A DNA stretch of 64,000 bases from Flavobacteria bacterium BBFL7 (lineage in GTDB: Bacteria; Bacteroidota; Bacteroidia; Flavobacteriales; Flavobacteriaceae). The stretch's first letter is position 1. Every line of letters starts with the position of its first letter. A model generated the notes under the pieces. That model searched no databases, was not told where the DNA came from, and worked only from the letters and a program-made list of their open reading frames with translations. Below, piece after piece: positions 8,398 to 16,210 of the stretch. Position numbers and translations under genes: made by a program. The DNA lies in assembly GCA_000153385.1 (NCBI GenBank), contig CH672375.1:478352-542351 (forward strand), read 5' to 3'.

Positions 8398-8497
8398 GTT
8401 ATAATTTATCTCTAGAGCTTTTAAATTTCAAGCCCTATTTAATTTATCTTAATTTTTATTCAAATCTCTTTTTACTGGTAATGTATCCAGTGAAATC

Positions 8498-8779
8498 CTA
8501 ATCTTCAGCTAGGTCATTCCAATCTGGATTTATACACTCTATCAAATTAATCTTATATTCTCGTTTCCATTTTTTAATAAGCTTCTCACGCTTAATAGCT
8601 TCTGTTGGGTTGTCATGTTTTTCAAACCAAACTAACTGCTTGATATTAAATTTACCAACATGAGTTTCAAAAGTAGCATTCTTATGATCAAAGACTCGTT
8701 GTTTAATACTGTTTGTCACACCTACATAGAATAGCTTATTTTTAACATGAGCCATGATGTAGGTGTACATTGTTTTCAT
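8498..8779 (-). CDS. GIY-YIG domain endonuclease-like protein
   Basis: A stand-alone 93-residue GIY-YIG domain of the YhbQ/UPF0213 type. The hallmark tyrosines are in YTYIMA and FYVGVTN, followed by the catalytic Arg in SIKQRVFDH and a Glu-containing helix (NPTEAIKREKLIKKWKREYK). Such solitary domains are abundant in Bacteroidota; their role is unclear, and DNA repair, recombination or selfish spread have all been considered. It is bracketed by inverted hairpin repeats (8372-8397 and 8821-8846) and interrupts the spacing between paaZ and the crotonase gene, which suggests insertion into the cluster. Confidence 0.88.
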   Translation of the reverse strand: MKTMYTYIMAHVKNKLFYVGVTNSIKQRVFDHKNATFETHVGKFNIKQLVWFEKHDNPTEAIKREKLIKKWKREYKINLIECINPDWNDLAED

Positions 8780-8820
8780 TATAGATTGTAGAATTTAATT
8801 GCCATCTCGTTAGAATTTAG

Positions 8821-8846
8821 CGAAGCCGCTCTGCAGCGGCTTGACA
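8821..8846 (-). repeat. Hairpin repeat, tgtcaagccg family, copy 3 (right flank of GIY-YIG gene)
   Basis: Reads on the minus strand TGTCAAGCCGCTGCAGAGCG then GCTTCG, one difference from 8372-8397. It forms the inverted partner that encloses the GIY-YIG gene and ends 18 bp before the paaZ stop. Confidence 0.85.
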
Positions 8847-8856
8847 TACTAAAAGA

Positions 8857-8874
8857 TTTCCGCCTACGCGGAAA
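8857..8874. repeat. Short inverted repeat at the paaZ 3' end
   Basis: TTTCCGC-CTAC-GCGGAAA, 7-bp arms with a 4-bp loop, overlapping the paaZ stop codon. It may be a degenerate relative of the 16-bp palindrome (compare the variant at 20468). Confidence 0.5.
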
Positions 8875-11404
8875 TTGAGAACTGCTCAAAATGATGACTC
8901 AAATGCTTTCTCTCTAACAATGTCCATTCATACTTGCTCAGCGGTCCAAAAACAGCATTCTTAGTAGTTGCTTTTGGATTCTTTTTATAGAAGTCTAAAT
9001 ATTCATTTCTAGCTTCTAGCATTTTAGTTTTTGCCGTTTCTAAGTCTTCATGTATCAAATCCTCCAGCGTACCATCTTGCTTCATAAGTGGCATTTTGTG
9101 ATTCTGTGGCATTTTATCGTAATTCCACAAAGTCGCTGCTACTTTTTCTAGATATTCATTTGATGTAGCGACTTCAAAATCTTGGATCTCTCCGCTAGCA
9201 ATTCTATAGCTCATCTCGAGATGCTCTACCATGTGCTGAGGTGTCATTGTTCCCCAATTAGGTTTTGCATTCGCTTCTAATTTCGCGAAAGTAGACTTAA
9301 TATAACTCTCTGTAATTTCTGGAAATACCGTTTGCTTTTTCTCTACCATCGTAAGAATGGTAGCCACAGCTACCAGTGCTGTTGCTTCTTCATCAGTCTT
9401 TCCATTTTCATAATCAACTGGCTCTGCATCAAAAACCTCTACATACCATTTTACAATTCCAGATGGATGCTCACGACCAGCGACATCTCTTTCTCGTTTT
9501 TCTTTACAAGTCAATCGTACATAAATCGTATCATTATGATATAACGGTCTTAAGAAACGGATGTCTTCTAGACCATAATTGGCACTTACTGGTCCTTTAT
9601 TAGGATACACAAATAATCCTGCTGCGGCACTGATTATAAAGTAACCGTGCGCGGTACGTTTCTTAAAAATACTACCATCTAAACTGGTAATATCTGTATG
9701 TGCATAGAAATGATCCCAAGTTAAGTTTGCAAAATTCTGGATATCATTATCGGTCAGTGTTCTTTTATGAGTTTCAAGACTCATTCCTGGCTTGATATCT
9801 TCATAATGGTAAGCAAACGGATGCTTTTCGGCTTTTTTGTAAGCTCCATTAGGCTGATAAATCCCAGTGATTTCGGTTAACGAAGTAGGACTTCCTTGAA
9901 CGGCACAACGCTGCATATAATGTTTTATACCACGCAATCCACCCATTTCCTCGCCGCCACCAGCGCGTCCTGGTCCTCCATGTACTAACAATGGTAAGGG
10001 CGATCCGTGGCCTGTGGATTGTGGTGCGCTATCTCTATTTAAAGTCAATATTCTACCATGTGACGATGCTGCGTTTATGGTGTACGCTTTCGCGAAAGCG
10101 TCATCACCAGTGACTACACTGCTTACTAACGAGCCTTTACCCATATGAGCCAATTCAATTGCCTCATCTAGATTTTTATAAGGCATCAACGTACTCACAG
10201 GACCAAAACATTCTACTTCATGAGCAGCGGTATTTTTAAACGGCTGATCTTCACGCATTAAAATAGGTGACATAAATGCCCCTTTTTGAGCGCGATCTCC
10301 TAAAATTTCTACCTCATCTAGGTTTCCATAAACTATTTGTGCGGTTTGAGCAATTTTTGAGATTTGAGATTTAGTAGTTTCTCTTTGATCGTTATTAATG
10401 AGAGCACCCATGCGAGTTTCTCTTAATAATGGATCACCTATCACAGTTTTAGAAAGTTGTTTCCCTAATGCGATTTGCACGTCTTCCATTAAGTTTTCTG
10501 GGACAAGAATTCTTCTAATCGCGGTACATTTTTGTCCAGCTTTAGAGGTCATCTCTTTACGAACTTCTTTTACAAATATGTCAAATTCTGGAGTTCCAGG
10601 AACAGCGTCTGGTCCTAAAACAGAAGAGTTTAATGAATCTGCCTCCATCGTGAATGGAACTGATTCTTCTAATAATCGTGGATGTGCTTTTAATTTTCTA
10701 CCTGTGTGCGCACTACCTGTAAAGGTCACCACGTCTTGTGAGTTTACCGTATCTAGAATACTTGTGGTAAGACCACTTAAGAGTTGTAAAGAACCCTCTG
10801 GAAGGATACCTGAATTGATAATCTCTCGCACTACTGCTTCTGTTAAAAAGGCTGTTTGTGGTGCTGGCAAAACCACTGCTGGCATACCAGCCATCCAGTT
10901 TACAGCACATTTTTCTAACATTCCCCAAACTGGAAAATTAAATGCGTTGATATGAACCGCGACACCTTTGCGAGGTACTAGAATGTGATGTGCCATAAAA
11001 CGACCACCACGCGATAAATCAATAGGATCACCTTCTACGGCATAACTCTGATCAGGAAAGAGTTTTCTAAGACTAGCATTTGCAAATAAGTTTCCAAAAC
11101 CACCTTCTATATCTACCCAACTATCTGCACGTGTGGCACCAGTTTTGTAACTAATGTCGTAAAACGCCTTTTTTCTTTTATTGAGATAAAGCGCTAATTT
11201 CTTAATCATATTACCACGTTGTTGAAACGTCATATCTCTCAACACCTTACCATGATCGCGACCATATTGTAACGCACTAGCAATATCTAAACCTTCAGTA
11301 CTTGTAAGACCTATGATGTCACCAGTAATGGCGTCATACATATTACGTGTAGATTTCTCTTCTCCAGCTTGCCACTGGCCATTGATGTAACTTTCTAAGA
11401 TCAT
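8864..11404 (-). CDS. paaZ: PaaZ: oxepin-CoA hydrolase / semialdehyde dehydrogenase, with extra C-terminal DinB-like domain
   Basis: An 846-residue bifunctional enzyme; E. coli PaaZ is about 680. Residues 1-515 are the aldehyde dehydrogenase part, with Glu254 (TMEADSLN) and nucleophile Cys293 (GQKCTAIRR). Residues about 530-690 are the MaoC-like hydratase that opens oxepin-CoA, with the Asp564-x4-His569 pair in WDHFYAHTD. Residues about 691-846 are extra: WGTMTPQHMVEHLEMSYR and LLERKHLSHHFEQF resemble the DinB/DUF1569 metal-binding four-helix domain, with His724, His728 and a His cluster at 834-838 as candidate ligands. The 16-bp palindrome occurs within it at 10085 and partly at 9281. The operator lies 86-101 bp upstream. 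Confidence 0.93.
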   Translation of the reverse strand: MILESYINGQWQAGEEKSTRNMYDAITGDIIGLTSTEGLDIASALQYGRDHGKVLRDMTFQQRGNMIKKLALYLNKRKKAFYDISYKTGATRADSWVDIEGGFGNLFANASLRKLFPDQSYAVEGDPIDLSRGGRFMAHHILVPRKGVAVHINAFNFPVWGMLEKCAVNWMAGMPAVVLPAPQTAFLTEAVVREIINSGILPEGSLQLLSGLTTSILDTVNSQDVVTFTGSAHTGRKLKAHPRLLEESVPFTMEADSLNSSVLGPDAVPGTPEFDIFVKEVRKEMTSKAGQKCTAIRRILVPENLMEDVQIALGKQLSKTVIGDPLLRETRMGALINNDQRETTKSQISKIAQTAQIVYGNLDEVEILGDRAQKGAFMSPILMREDQPFKNTAAHEVECFGPVSTLMPYKNLDEAIELAHMGKGSLVSSVVTGDDAFAKAYTINAASSHGRILTLNRDSAPQSTGHGSPLPLLVHGGPGRAGGGEEMGGLRGIKHYMQRCAVQGSPTSLTEITGIYQPNGAYKKAEKHPFAYHYEDIKPGMSLETHKRTLTDNDIQNFANLTWDHFYAHTDITSLDGSIFKKRTAHGYFIISAAAGLFVYPNKGPVSANYGLEDIRFLRPLYHNDTIYVRLTCKEKRERDVAGREHPSGIVKWYVEVFDAEPVDYENGKTDEEATALVAVATILTMVEKKQTVFPEITESYIKSTFAKLEANAKPNWGTMTPQHMVEHLEMSYRIASGEIQDFEVATSNEYLEKVAATLWNYDKMPQNHKMPLMKQDGTLEDLIHEDLETAKTKMLEARNEYLDFYKKNPKATTKNAVFGPLSKYEWTLLERKHLSHHFEQFSISA
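9281..9291. repeat. 16-bp palindrome, partial copy in paaZ
   Basis: TTTCGCGAAAG, the central 11 bp of the palindrome, in the added C-terminal domain of PaaZ and translated as part of STFAKLEA. The flanks have diverged. Confidence 0.55.
10085..10100. repeat. 16-bp palindrome, exact copy in paaZ
   Basis: Exact CGCTTTCGCGAAAGCG inside the dehydrogenase part of paaZ, read as DDAFAKAYT. Confidence 0.9.
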
Positions 11405-11431
11405 ATTCTTTTTAATAGATGGTTGTGATCT

Positions 11432-11447
11432 CGCTTTCGCGAAAGCA
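11432..11447. repeat. 16-bp palindrome, 15/16 copy (paaZ leader)
   Basis: CGCTTTCGCGAAAGCA, 28 bp upstream of the paaZ start and downstream of the operator, so it would lie in the paaZ mRNA leader. Confidence 0.85.
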
Positions 11448-11489
11448 TAAATTTAACCTTCAACGAAAATACAAAAAGTGAACGGAAAG

Positions 11490-11505
11490 ACTAACAGTTG
11501 TTAGT
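11490..11505. promoter_or_regulatory. Candidate paa-regulon operator 2 (upstream of paaZ)
   Basis: ACTAAC-AGTT-GTTAGT, both half-sites identical to the operators at 5430 and 25281. It is 86-101 bp from the paaZ start; on the minus strand its second half begins TAGTCTTT, in the same register as the -7 boxes at the other two sites. Confidence 0.78.
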
Positions 11506-11675
11506 TAAAGTGAAATAGTATTATTTTTTTTGCTCCCAATAAAAAGTCTCTAAATCAATAAAAATATAGAATTACCTCCTTAAAAAAAATGCCTTAAAGC
11601 AATCATAATTGATATTAAAACAGGAAGAACAGCTGGTAATATTTTTATTTTGTAGCAAATAACCTATAAAGGGTA

Positions 11676-11683
11676 TATTTTTG
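11676..11683 (+). promoter_or_regulatory. -7 promoter box for the 11722 lipoprotein
   Basis: TATTTTTG fits the Bacteroidota TAnnTTTG consensus and lies 38 bp before the ATG. A TTG at 11650 is 23 bp upstream, slightly too far for an ideal -33 element. Confidence 0.4.
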
Positions 11684-11721
11684 GGTAGTAGAATTATTTA
11701 TCTTGATCAAAATTAAAAATC

Positions 11722-13488
11722 ATGAAAAAAGTACTTGTCGGTATATTTGTTTTTTGCTTATTAGCCTTAAGTTGCAGTGAAGAGGATGATATAGTAAATA
11801 ACGAAGTTTCCTTAGGTGTATTGAAAACTATGGAAATTGCTAGGGTAGCGCAGGAATCTGTAGTTGTCAATGAATTTACTGTAAACATAGGTGATGAAAA
11901 TGTAATAGTTAAAAAAGTATCTCCTACAGAGCTAACTTTTCTTGTACCAGAAGATTTAGAAGAAGGGAATTATTCTTTTAAGATACCATCGCAAAATAAT
12001 CTAAAAGTCTCATTTACCGTAGATCATACTGTTTTAACCAGGTCTCCAGATCAAATAATAAGTGAGTATCGACAAGCCCTAACTTCACTAGCTACATCGG
12101 AACAAGGAGTCACTGGAATTAATTCCCTAGATAGCTATAATATCGCATTTGAAAATTATTACAATGGCTTAACAGACAACGAAAAAATCCAAGCGGCAAC
12201 ATTCTACGAGGCGAACAAATCTCTTATAAATGATATTATTAATTTAGAAGAGTTCGTTCTCAAAACAAGACCTGACTATAGTAGTCTAACAAACAGTACT
12301 ATACAAAAGAGATTTGGTTTATTTACTGTTGCCTCAGGTTTGCTCGTAGTTGCTGCAGTAGACTCTTTTGCAATAAATCCAGTTGTATCTGCAGTTGCCT
12401 TAGGAGTATCTATTGCTGGTTTTGTAAAAGCACATGATTACTTACAAGAACTATCTAATCGTAGTTTAGTAACTATAGATCTTGCTTTCGGGCAAATAGA
12501 ATCCACGTTTGAAAAAGGAGCACTTATGGATCGTCTTAATTTAGCAGATGATGTCACGACTACTTTACCCTTTCAAATAGGAACCAGACCCTTTATCTCT
12601 AGTGATCAATCTGATGCTGGTTTATCAGAGACCTTTGGTTTTATAGAATCCATTCAAGAGATGATTTCAAATTTAAATACCGTAATCGATGGAGTAAATA
12701 ATGTTCTATTTTTCTCTAACATTCCTAATGTAGATAATTATAATGTACGCACGAATGCCTCGGAAACAAGAAATGATATTACTCAAGAAAAGTTCAATAA
12801 TTTTACTTTTGAATTAGACACTGATGTCGCCTCTATAGTACAATTATCCTTTCAAAGCGGACAAGTAGCAATAAAGGTAAAACTTAATGATCCCAATGGT
12901 ATTTCTGGAGACTTCTTAGAAACGAGTCTGACCTATACCTATACTGATAGTTTTAACGAAGCTACTGGTTCAATACCTATTAAAATCTATAAGACTGGAA
13001 CAACAAACCCTTTATTGCAAGTCGGTATCGAAGGTCAGTGGCGTATTGATATTATATCACAAACTTGTTCTAATCAAGATTTGACAGATGATTTTGACGG
13101 CATGGTATTAACCTTGTCTAGTAATCAAACAGATTCTACATTTGGAAATGCAGTATTCCCAAGTAGTTTTCTTGTTGGATCTGAGATGATTGAAGAACAA
13201 ATTAATACACCAGGTTATAATACCGGCAACTCTTTTGATTCTGATTTTCAGGTGAACATCACATCTAGCACAGATACATCACAACAAACATCTCCGCCCA
13301 TATATATTAGGCAAATTATTTTATCTACAGGATCAATAAATAACTCAACTAATACATTTACTACAGCAGATTTTGATTTTAATACAAATAGTATTGAGCT
13401 GAATGCTCTTTTTTATAGATCAAAGATTGAGCAGTTCAATACTCTTAATAGAGATTGTGAGGCATTAATTAAACTAACCAAACTTTAA
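11722..13488 (+). CDS. Hypothetical surface lipoprotein
   Basis: A 588-residue predicted lipoprotein of unknown function: signal peptide with lipobox ALSC (Cys18) followed by an acidic SEEDD, the usual mark of surface export in this phylum. Residues about 25-100 look beta-rich (FTVNIGDENVIVKK, ELTFLVPEDLEEGNYSFKIP) and recall an IPT/TIG-like domain. The middle (about 105-300) is helical and contains a hydrophobic stretch near 205-235 (GLLVVAAVDSF, ALGVSIAGFV). The C-terminus is again beta-rich. It is transcribed alone, opposite to the paa genes, and ends at a strong bidirectional terminator. No role in phenylacetate use can be shown. Confidence 0.72.
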   Translation: MKKVLVGIFVFCLLALSCSEEDDIVNNEVSLGVLKTMEIARVAQESVVVNEFTVNIGDENVIVKKVSPTELTFLVPEDLEEGNYSFKIPSQNNLKVSFTVDHTVLTRSPDQIISEYRQALTSLATSEQGVTGINSLDSYNIAFENYYNGLTDNEKIQAATFYEANKSLINDIINLEEFVLKTRPDYSSLTNSTIQKRFGLFTVASGLLVVAAVDSFAINPVVSAVALGVSIAGFVKAHDYLQELSNRSLVTIDLAFGQIESTFEKGALMDRLNLADDVTTTLPFQIGTRPFISSDQSDAGLSETFGFIESIQEMISNLNTVIDGVNNVLFFSNIPNVDNYNVRTNASETRNDITQEKFNNFTFELDTDVASIVQLSFQSGQVAIKVKLNDPNGISGDFLETSLTYTYTDSFNEATGSIPIKIYKTGTTNPLLQVGIEGQWRIDIISQTCSNQDLTDDFDGMVLTLSSNQTDSTFGNAVFPSSFLVGSEMIEEQINTPGYNTGNSFDSDFQVNITSSTDTSQQTSPPIYIRQIILSTGSINNSTNTFTTADFDFNTNSIELNALFYRSKIEQFNTLNRDCEALIKLTKL

Positions 13489-13518
13489 ATTATTAAAACA
13501 AAAGTTTAGCTTGATCAT

Positions 13519-13557
13519 AAAAAGCCCCTAGAACATAAAGTTCTAGGGGCTTTTTTT
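13519..13557. terminator. Bidirectional rho-independent terminator
   Basis: Arms AAAAAGCCCCTAGAAC and GTTCTAGGGGCTTTTTTT around a 5-nt loop. With A-runs on one side and T-runs on the other it can end both the lipoprotein (plus) and paaJ (minus) transcripts. Confidence 0.93.
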
Positions 13558-13581
13558 ATAAAGAAAGGTTAGAAATTCATC

Positions 13582-14793
13582 TTAACTCACATTTTCAATC
13601 ACCATTGCATAGCCTTGCCCTACTCCTACACACATAGTTATTAAGGCATATTTCTTATTAGTTAATTGAAGTTCTAAAGCAGCACTATAAGCAAGTCGAG
13701 TTCCAGTTACACCTAGTGGATGACCTATCGCGATAGATCCACCATTCGGATTAAGTCTTGGATCATCATCTGCAAGTCCCCAAGCTCTGGTGCAAGCTAG
13801 TGCTTGTGATGCAAATGCTTCATTCAATTCTATTACATCCATATCAGCTAGCGTTAAACCTGCCTTTTCTAGTGCTTTATTACTCGCTGTAACTGGACCT
13901 ATTCCCATAATGCGTGGCTCTACTCCAACTACCGCACTACTTACTACTCTTGCTATCGGTTTAAGGTCATACTTTTTTACAGCATCTTCACTAGCAATAA
14001 TCGTTGCTGCAGCACCATCATTCAAACCACTAGAATTCCCTGCAGTTACAGATCCACCTTCTTTTTTAAAGGCTGGACGCAGTTTTGCTAGAACTTCTTT
14101 TGTAGTAGTTGGTTTGATGAACTCATCATCTTTAAAGATAATTGGATCTTTTTTACGTTGTGGTATTTCTACAGCTACTATTTCCTTAGCAAGTCTTCCT
14201 GATTGTTGAGCTGCTGTGGCTTTTTGTTGGGACCACGCTGCAAAGGCATCTTGATCTTCTCGAGAGATCGTAAATTTCTCGACAAGATTCTCTGCCGTGT
14301 TTCCCATTCCGTCTACACCGTACATTTCGGCCATTTTGTGGTTGACAAAACGCCATCCAAAGCTAGAATCGTACATCTTTGAGTCGGTACCAAAGGCACT
14401 GCTAGGCTTTGCAATAACTAGCGGTCCACGAGTCATGTTCTCTACTCCACCAGAAATAAAAACTTCTCCATCACCAGTTTGTATGGCTCTATGAGCATGT
14501 ACAATGGCACTCAATCCAGAACTACACAATCTGTTCACCGTTTCTCCAGGAACAGTCACTGGCAAGCCAGCCAATAATCCTGCCATGCGAGCGACATTAC
14601 GATTATCTTCTCCAGCCTGGTTGGCACAGCCCATGATCACGTCTGCATAAGCATCTGTTGGAATATTAGGATTTCTATCTACTACGGTTTTTATTACATG
14701 AGCTGCAAGATCATCCGGTCTTATGGTAGATAATGTTCCTTTGTAATTTCCTATCGGTGTACGAACACCGTCTATTATATATGTGTTTTTCAT
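13582..14793 (-). CDS. paaJ: 3-oxoadipyl-CoA / 3-oxo-5,6-dehydrosuberyl-CoA thiolase
   Basis: A 403-residue thiolase with all three catalytic residues: nucleophile Cys90 (NRLCSSGLSAIVHAH), His358 (IAIGHPLGVTG) and Cys388 (ITMCVGVGQG). The length and the DPRLNPNGGSIAIGHP block match PcaF/PaaJ thiolases, which cleave 3-oxoadipyl-CoA to acetyl-CoA and succinyl-CoA and also act on the earlier dehydrosuberyl intermediate. Its place as the last gene of the PaaG-H-I run supports the pathway role. A four-helix-bundle gene with its repeat tract lies directly upstream, so the paaJ leader contains the heptamer tract at 14801-14828. Confidence 0.92.
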   Translation of the reverse strand: MKNTYIIDGVRTPIGNYKGTLSTIRPDDLAAHVIKTVVDRNPNIPTDAYADVIMGCANQAGEDNRNVARMAGLLAGLPVTVPGETVNRLCSSGLSAIVHAHRAIQTGDGEVFISGGVENMTRGPLVIAKPSSAFGTDSKMYDSSFGWRFVNHKMAEMYGVDGMGNTAENLVEKFTISREDQDAFAAWSQQKATAAQQSGRLAKEIVAVEIPQRKKDPIIFKDDEFIKPTTTKEVLAKLRPAFKKEGGSVTAGNSSGLNDGAAATIIASEDAVKKYDLKPIARVVSSAVVGVEPRIMGIGPVTASNKALEKAGLTLADMDVIELNEAFASQALACTRAWGLADDDPRLNPNGGSIAIGHPLGVTGTRLAYSAALELQLTNKKYALITMCVGVGQGYAMVIENVS

Positions 14794-14800
14794 GCAAAAA

Positions 14801-14828
14801 GGTATGAGGTATTAGGAATGCGGGATTA
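14801..14828 (+). repeat. Degenerate heptamer tract A (left flank of four-helix gene 1)
   Basis: Four consecutive 7-bp units: GGTATGA, GGTATTA, GGAATGC, GGGATTA. It faces the four-helix-bundle gene and is the inverted partner of the tract at 15243-15270. Confidence 0.8.
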
Positions 14829-14844
14829 GTTTAAAAAACTAAAC

Positions 14845-15216
14845 CTACATTCTTGATTTTATTTTATTTCTTAAACTGGAAAGCATTTTAGTGATCTCCG
14901 TTAATTGATTCCTTATTTGTTCATTAGTTTCAAAGGTGATATAATCTCTACGATAAGCTTTGGTCCCAGCTGCAACACATTCGTTAGCAGAATAAATCGC
15001 ATGATTAATATGTTTTATAAATTGAGCATCGCTACCTGGGTAGCCTTCGGCTATGTTTAAACCTATGGAATCCGAAGCTCTTCTAAATTGAGAGCTTAAA
15101 GCATAAAGTTCTCTTGCTGGAAAATCTTTAGTAATCATATCTACAACCTCGGCAAAATCCATTGCTTTTTGATAAACTAATAAGTCCTCAAATTTAAAAT
15201 GATAGTTACTTTTCAT
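14845..15216 (-). CDS. Four-helix-bundle protein (S23/TIGR02436 type), copy 1
   Basis: A 123-residue all-helical protein of the family first found in 23S rRNA intervening sequences and related to the Avd protein of diversity-generating retroelements. Typical blocks are FEDLLVYQKAMDFAEVV, FPARELYALSSQFRRASDSI, LNIAEGYPGS and HINHAIYSANECVAAGTKA. It is here a stand-alone gene, with no rRNA or reverse transcriptase nearby, placed between paaI and paaJ in the same orientation. Inverted heptamer tracts enclose it (14801-14828 and 15243-15270). It is clearly diverged from copies 2 and 3. Its function is unknown; a basic groove for nucleic acid is known in relatives. Confidence 0.9.
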   Translation of the reverse strand: MKSNYHFKFEDLLVYQKAMDFAEVVDMITKDFPARELYALSSQFRRASDSIGLNIAEGYPGSDAQFIKHINHAIYSANECVAAGTKAYRRDYITFETNEQIRNQLTEITKMLSSLRNKIKSRM

Positions 15217-15242
15217 TAGTCAAAGATAACATAGCAAGAATC

Positions 15243-15270
15243 TAATACCTAATGCCACATACCACATGCC
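15243..15270 (-). repeat. Degenerate heptamer tract B (right flank of four-helix gene 1)
   Basis: Reads on the minus strand GGCATGT, GGTATGT, GGCATTA, GGTATTA: four 7-bp units matching tract A in inverted orientation. It touches the paaI stop codon at 15270. Confidence 0.8.
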
Positions 15271-15677
15271 TAATTCTCCCAGTCCTTATTAGTCCTATAC
15301 ACCACTCCTTTAAAAAGTGCCACAAGCTCATCGCCTTTTTTCACCTCAACAATGTTGAAACCTACTTTAGTTTTGGTTTTATCTAGAGTGCATTCAGCTG
15401 TGATGTAGTCGCCTTCTACCAGTGCCTCTATGTGGTTAATACTGGTTTCTATAGAAACGGCAAATTTACCGTGCGTGTTTGATGAAAAACCAAAAGCAGT
15501 ATCTGCCAGCGAGTATGTGATGCCACCATGAGCTTTTCCCATACTGTTGAGCATAACTGGTCTTATGGTCATTCCCAACTTTACAGAACCTATTTCAACC
15601 GACAGGATTTCTATACCTAACCAAGTTGAATATGGATCAAGTGAGAGCATTTTTGCTGGAATCTTTTTTCCGTCCAT
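15270..15677 (-). CDS. paaI: PaaI hot-dog fold thioesterase
   Basis: A 135-residue single hot-dog domain. The family signature is in GKAHGGITYSLADTAFGFSSNTHG, where HGG and the Asp/Ser-rich helix form the active site. PaaI hydrolyses ring-hydroxylated or otherwise blocked phenylacetyl-CoA products and returns free CoA. The gene follows the DUF1697 gene by 2 bp and sits in the run paaG-H-DUF1697-I-J, so the pathway assignment is firm. Its stop codon lies at the edge of a heptamer tract, and the last residues (YRTNKDWEN) may have been altered when the neighbouring unit arrived. Confidence 0.92.
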   Translation of the reverse strand: MDGKKIPAKMLSLDPYSTWLGIEILSVEIGSVKLGMTIRPVMLNSMGKAHGGITYSLADTAFGFSSNTHGKFAVSIETSINHIEALVEGDYITAECTLDKTKTKVGFNIVEVKKGDELVALFKGVVYRTNKDWEN

Positions 15678-15679
15678 AG

Positions 15680-16210
15680 TTATAATTCTGTCAATTTAAG
15701 TGTCGTATTATAGTTTCTCATGGTAGATCTCACACCAAGCTTCTTTTCAAACCAAGCATTAGTCAATTTAGTCTTGCCAAAACCGACACCACAGTAGAAA
15801 TACATCACATCATCTACTATTTTAAAAGTTTCCATTTCTGTGGAGAATGACATCACTTCATCAATCTTTTCTGTCACTGGAATCTTATCGAAAAAGCCAA
15901 AACTCATGAATTTAGAACTCTCAATAGTTCTCGTTTCAAAAGGGTTTACTTTTAGTATATCCTTAATCGCAGCTTGTTCACGCACAATTACAGGAACATT
16001 TAAATCAAATTCTGCTTTCAATAAATCTGCAATCATCTGCTCACAAGTAGCTATTTCTAAGTCGGCATTAAAAACAATATTACCAGACTGTATATAAGTG
16101 GTCACGTCATATAATGGAGTTGCTTCTATAGCTTCTCTTAAAAGCGCCATAGGCAACTTGTTCTTACCACTTACATTAACGCCGCGCAATAGCGCTACAT
16201 ATCTAGCCAT
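15680..16210 (-). CDS. DUF1697 family protein
   Basis: A 176-residue DUF1697 protein. The start MARYVALLRGVNVSGKNKLPMALL and the segment YIQSGNIVFN are diagnostic of the family; the end (KKLGVRSTMRNYNTTLKL) also fits. The function of the family is unknown. Its ATG overlaps the paaH stop as TAATG, and its own stop is 2 bp before paaI, so it is translated within the paa operon. That tight coupling is unusual for this family, which is normally found as single genes, and may mean it was captured by the operon. Confidence 0.88.
   Translation of the reverse strand: MARYVALLRGVNVSGKNKLPMALLREAIEATPLYDVTTYIQSGNIVFNADLEIATCEQMIADLLKAEFDLNVPVIVREQAAIKDILKVNPFETRTIESSKFMSFGFFDKIPVTEKIDEVMSFSTEMETFKIVDDVMYFYCGVGFGKTKLTNAWFEKKLGVRSTMRNYNTTLKLTEL

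Larger units (their letters stand above)
11405..11721. other. Divergent intergenic region paaZ / lipoprotein (317 bp)
   Basis: This AT-rich spacer carries the paaZ control region (palindrome copy at 11432, operator at 11490) and, on the other strand, a -7-like box at 11676. The stretch 11506-11640 shows only A/T-rich sequence with no reading frame or hairpin I can defend. Confidence 0.6.

Noticed and set aside
10398-10955. Plus-strand open frame of 185 codons opposite paaZ
   Set aside because: Antisense shadow of the strongly conserved dehydrogenase domain of PaaZ; no independent motif.
13790-14209. Plus-strand open frame of 139 codons opposite paaJ
   Set aside because: Antisense shadow of the thiolase gene, composition Ala/Ser/Thr-rich; no support.
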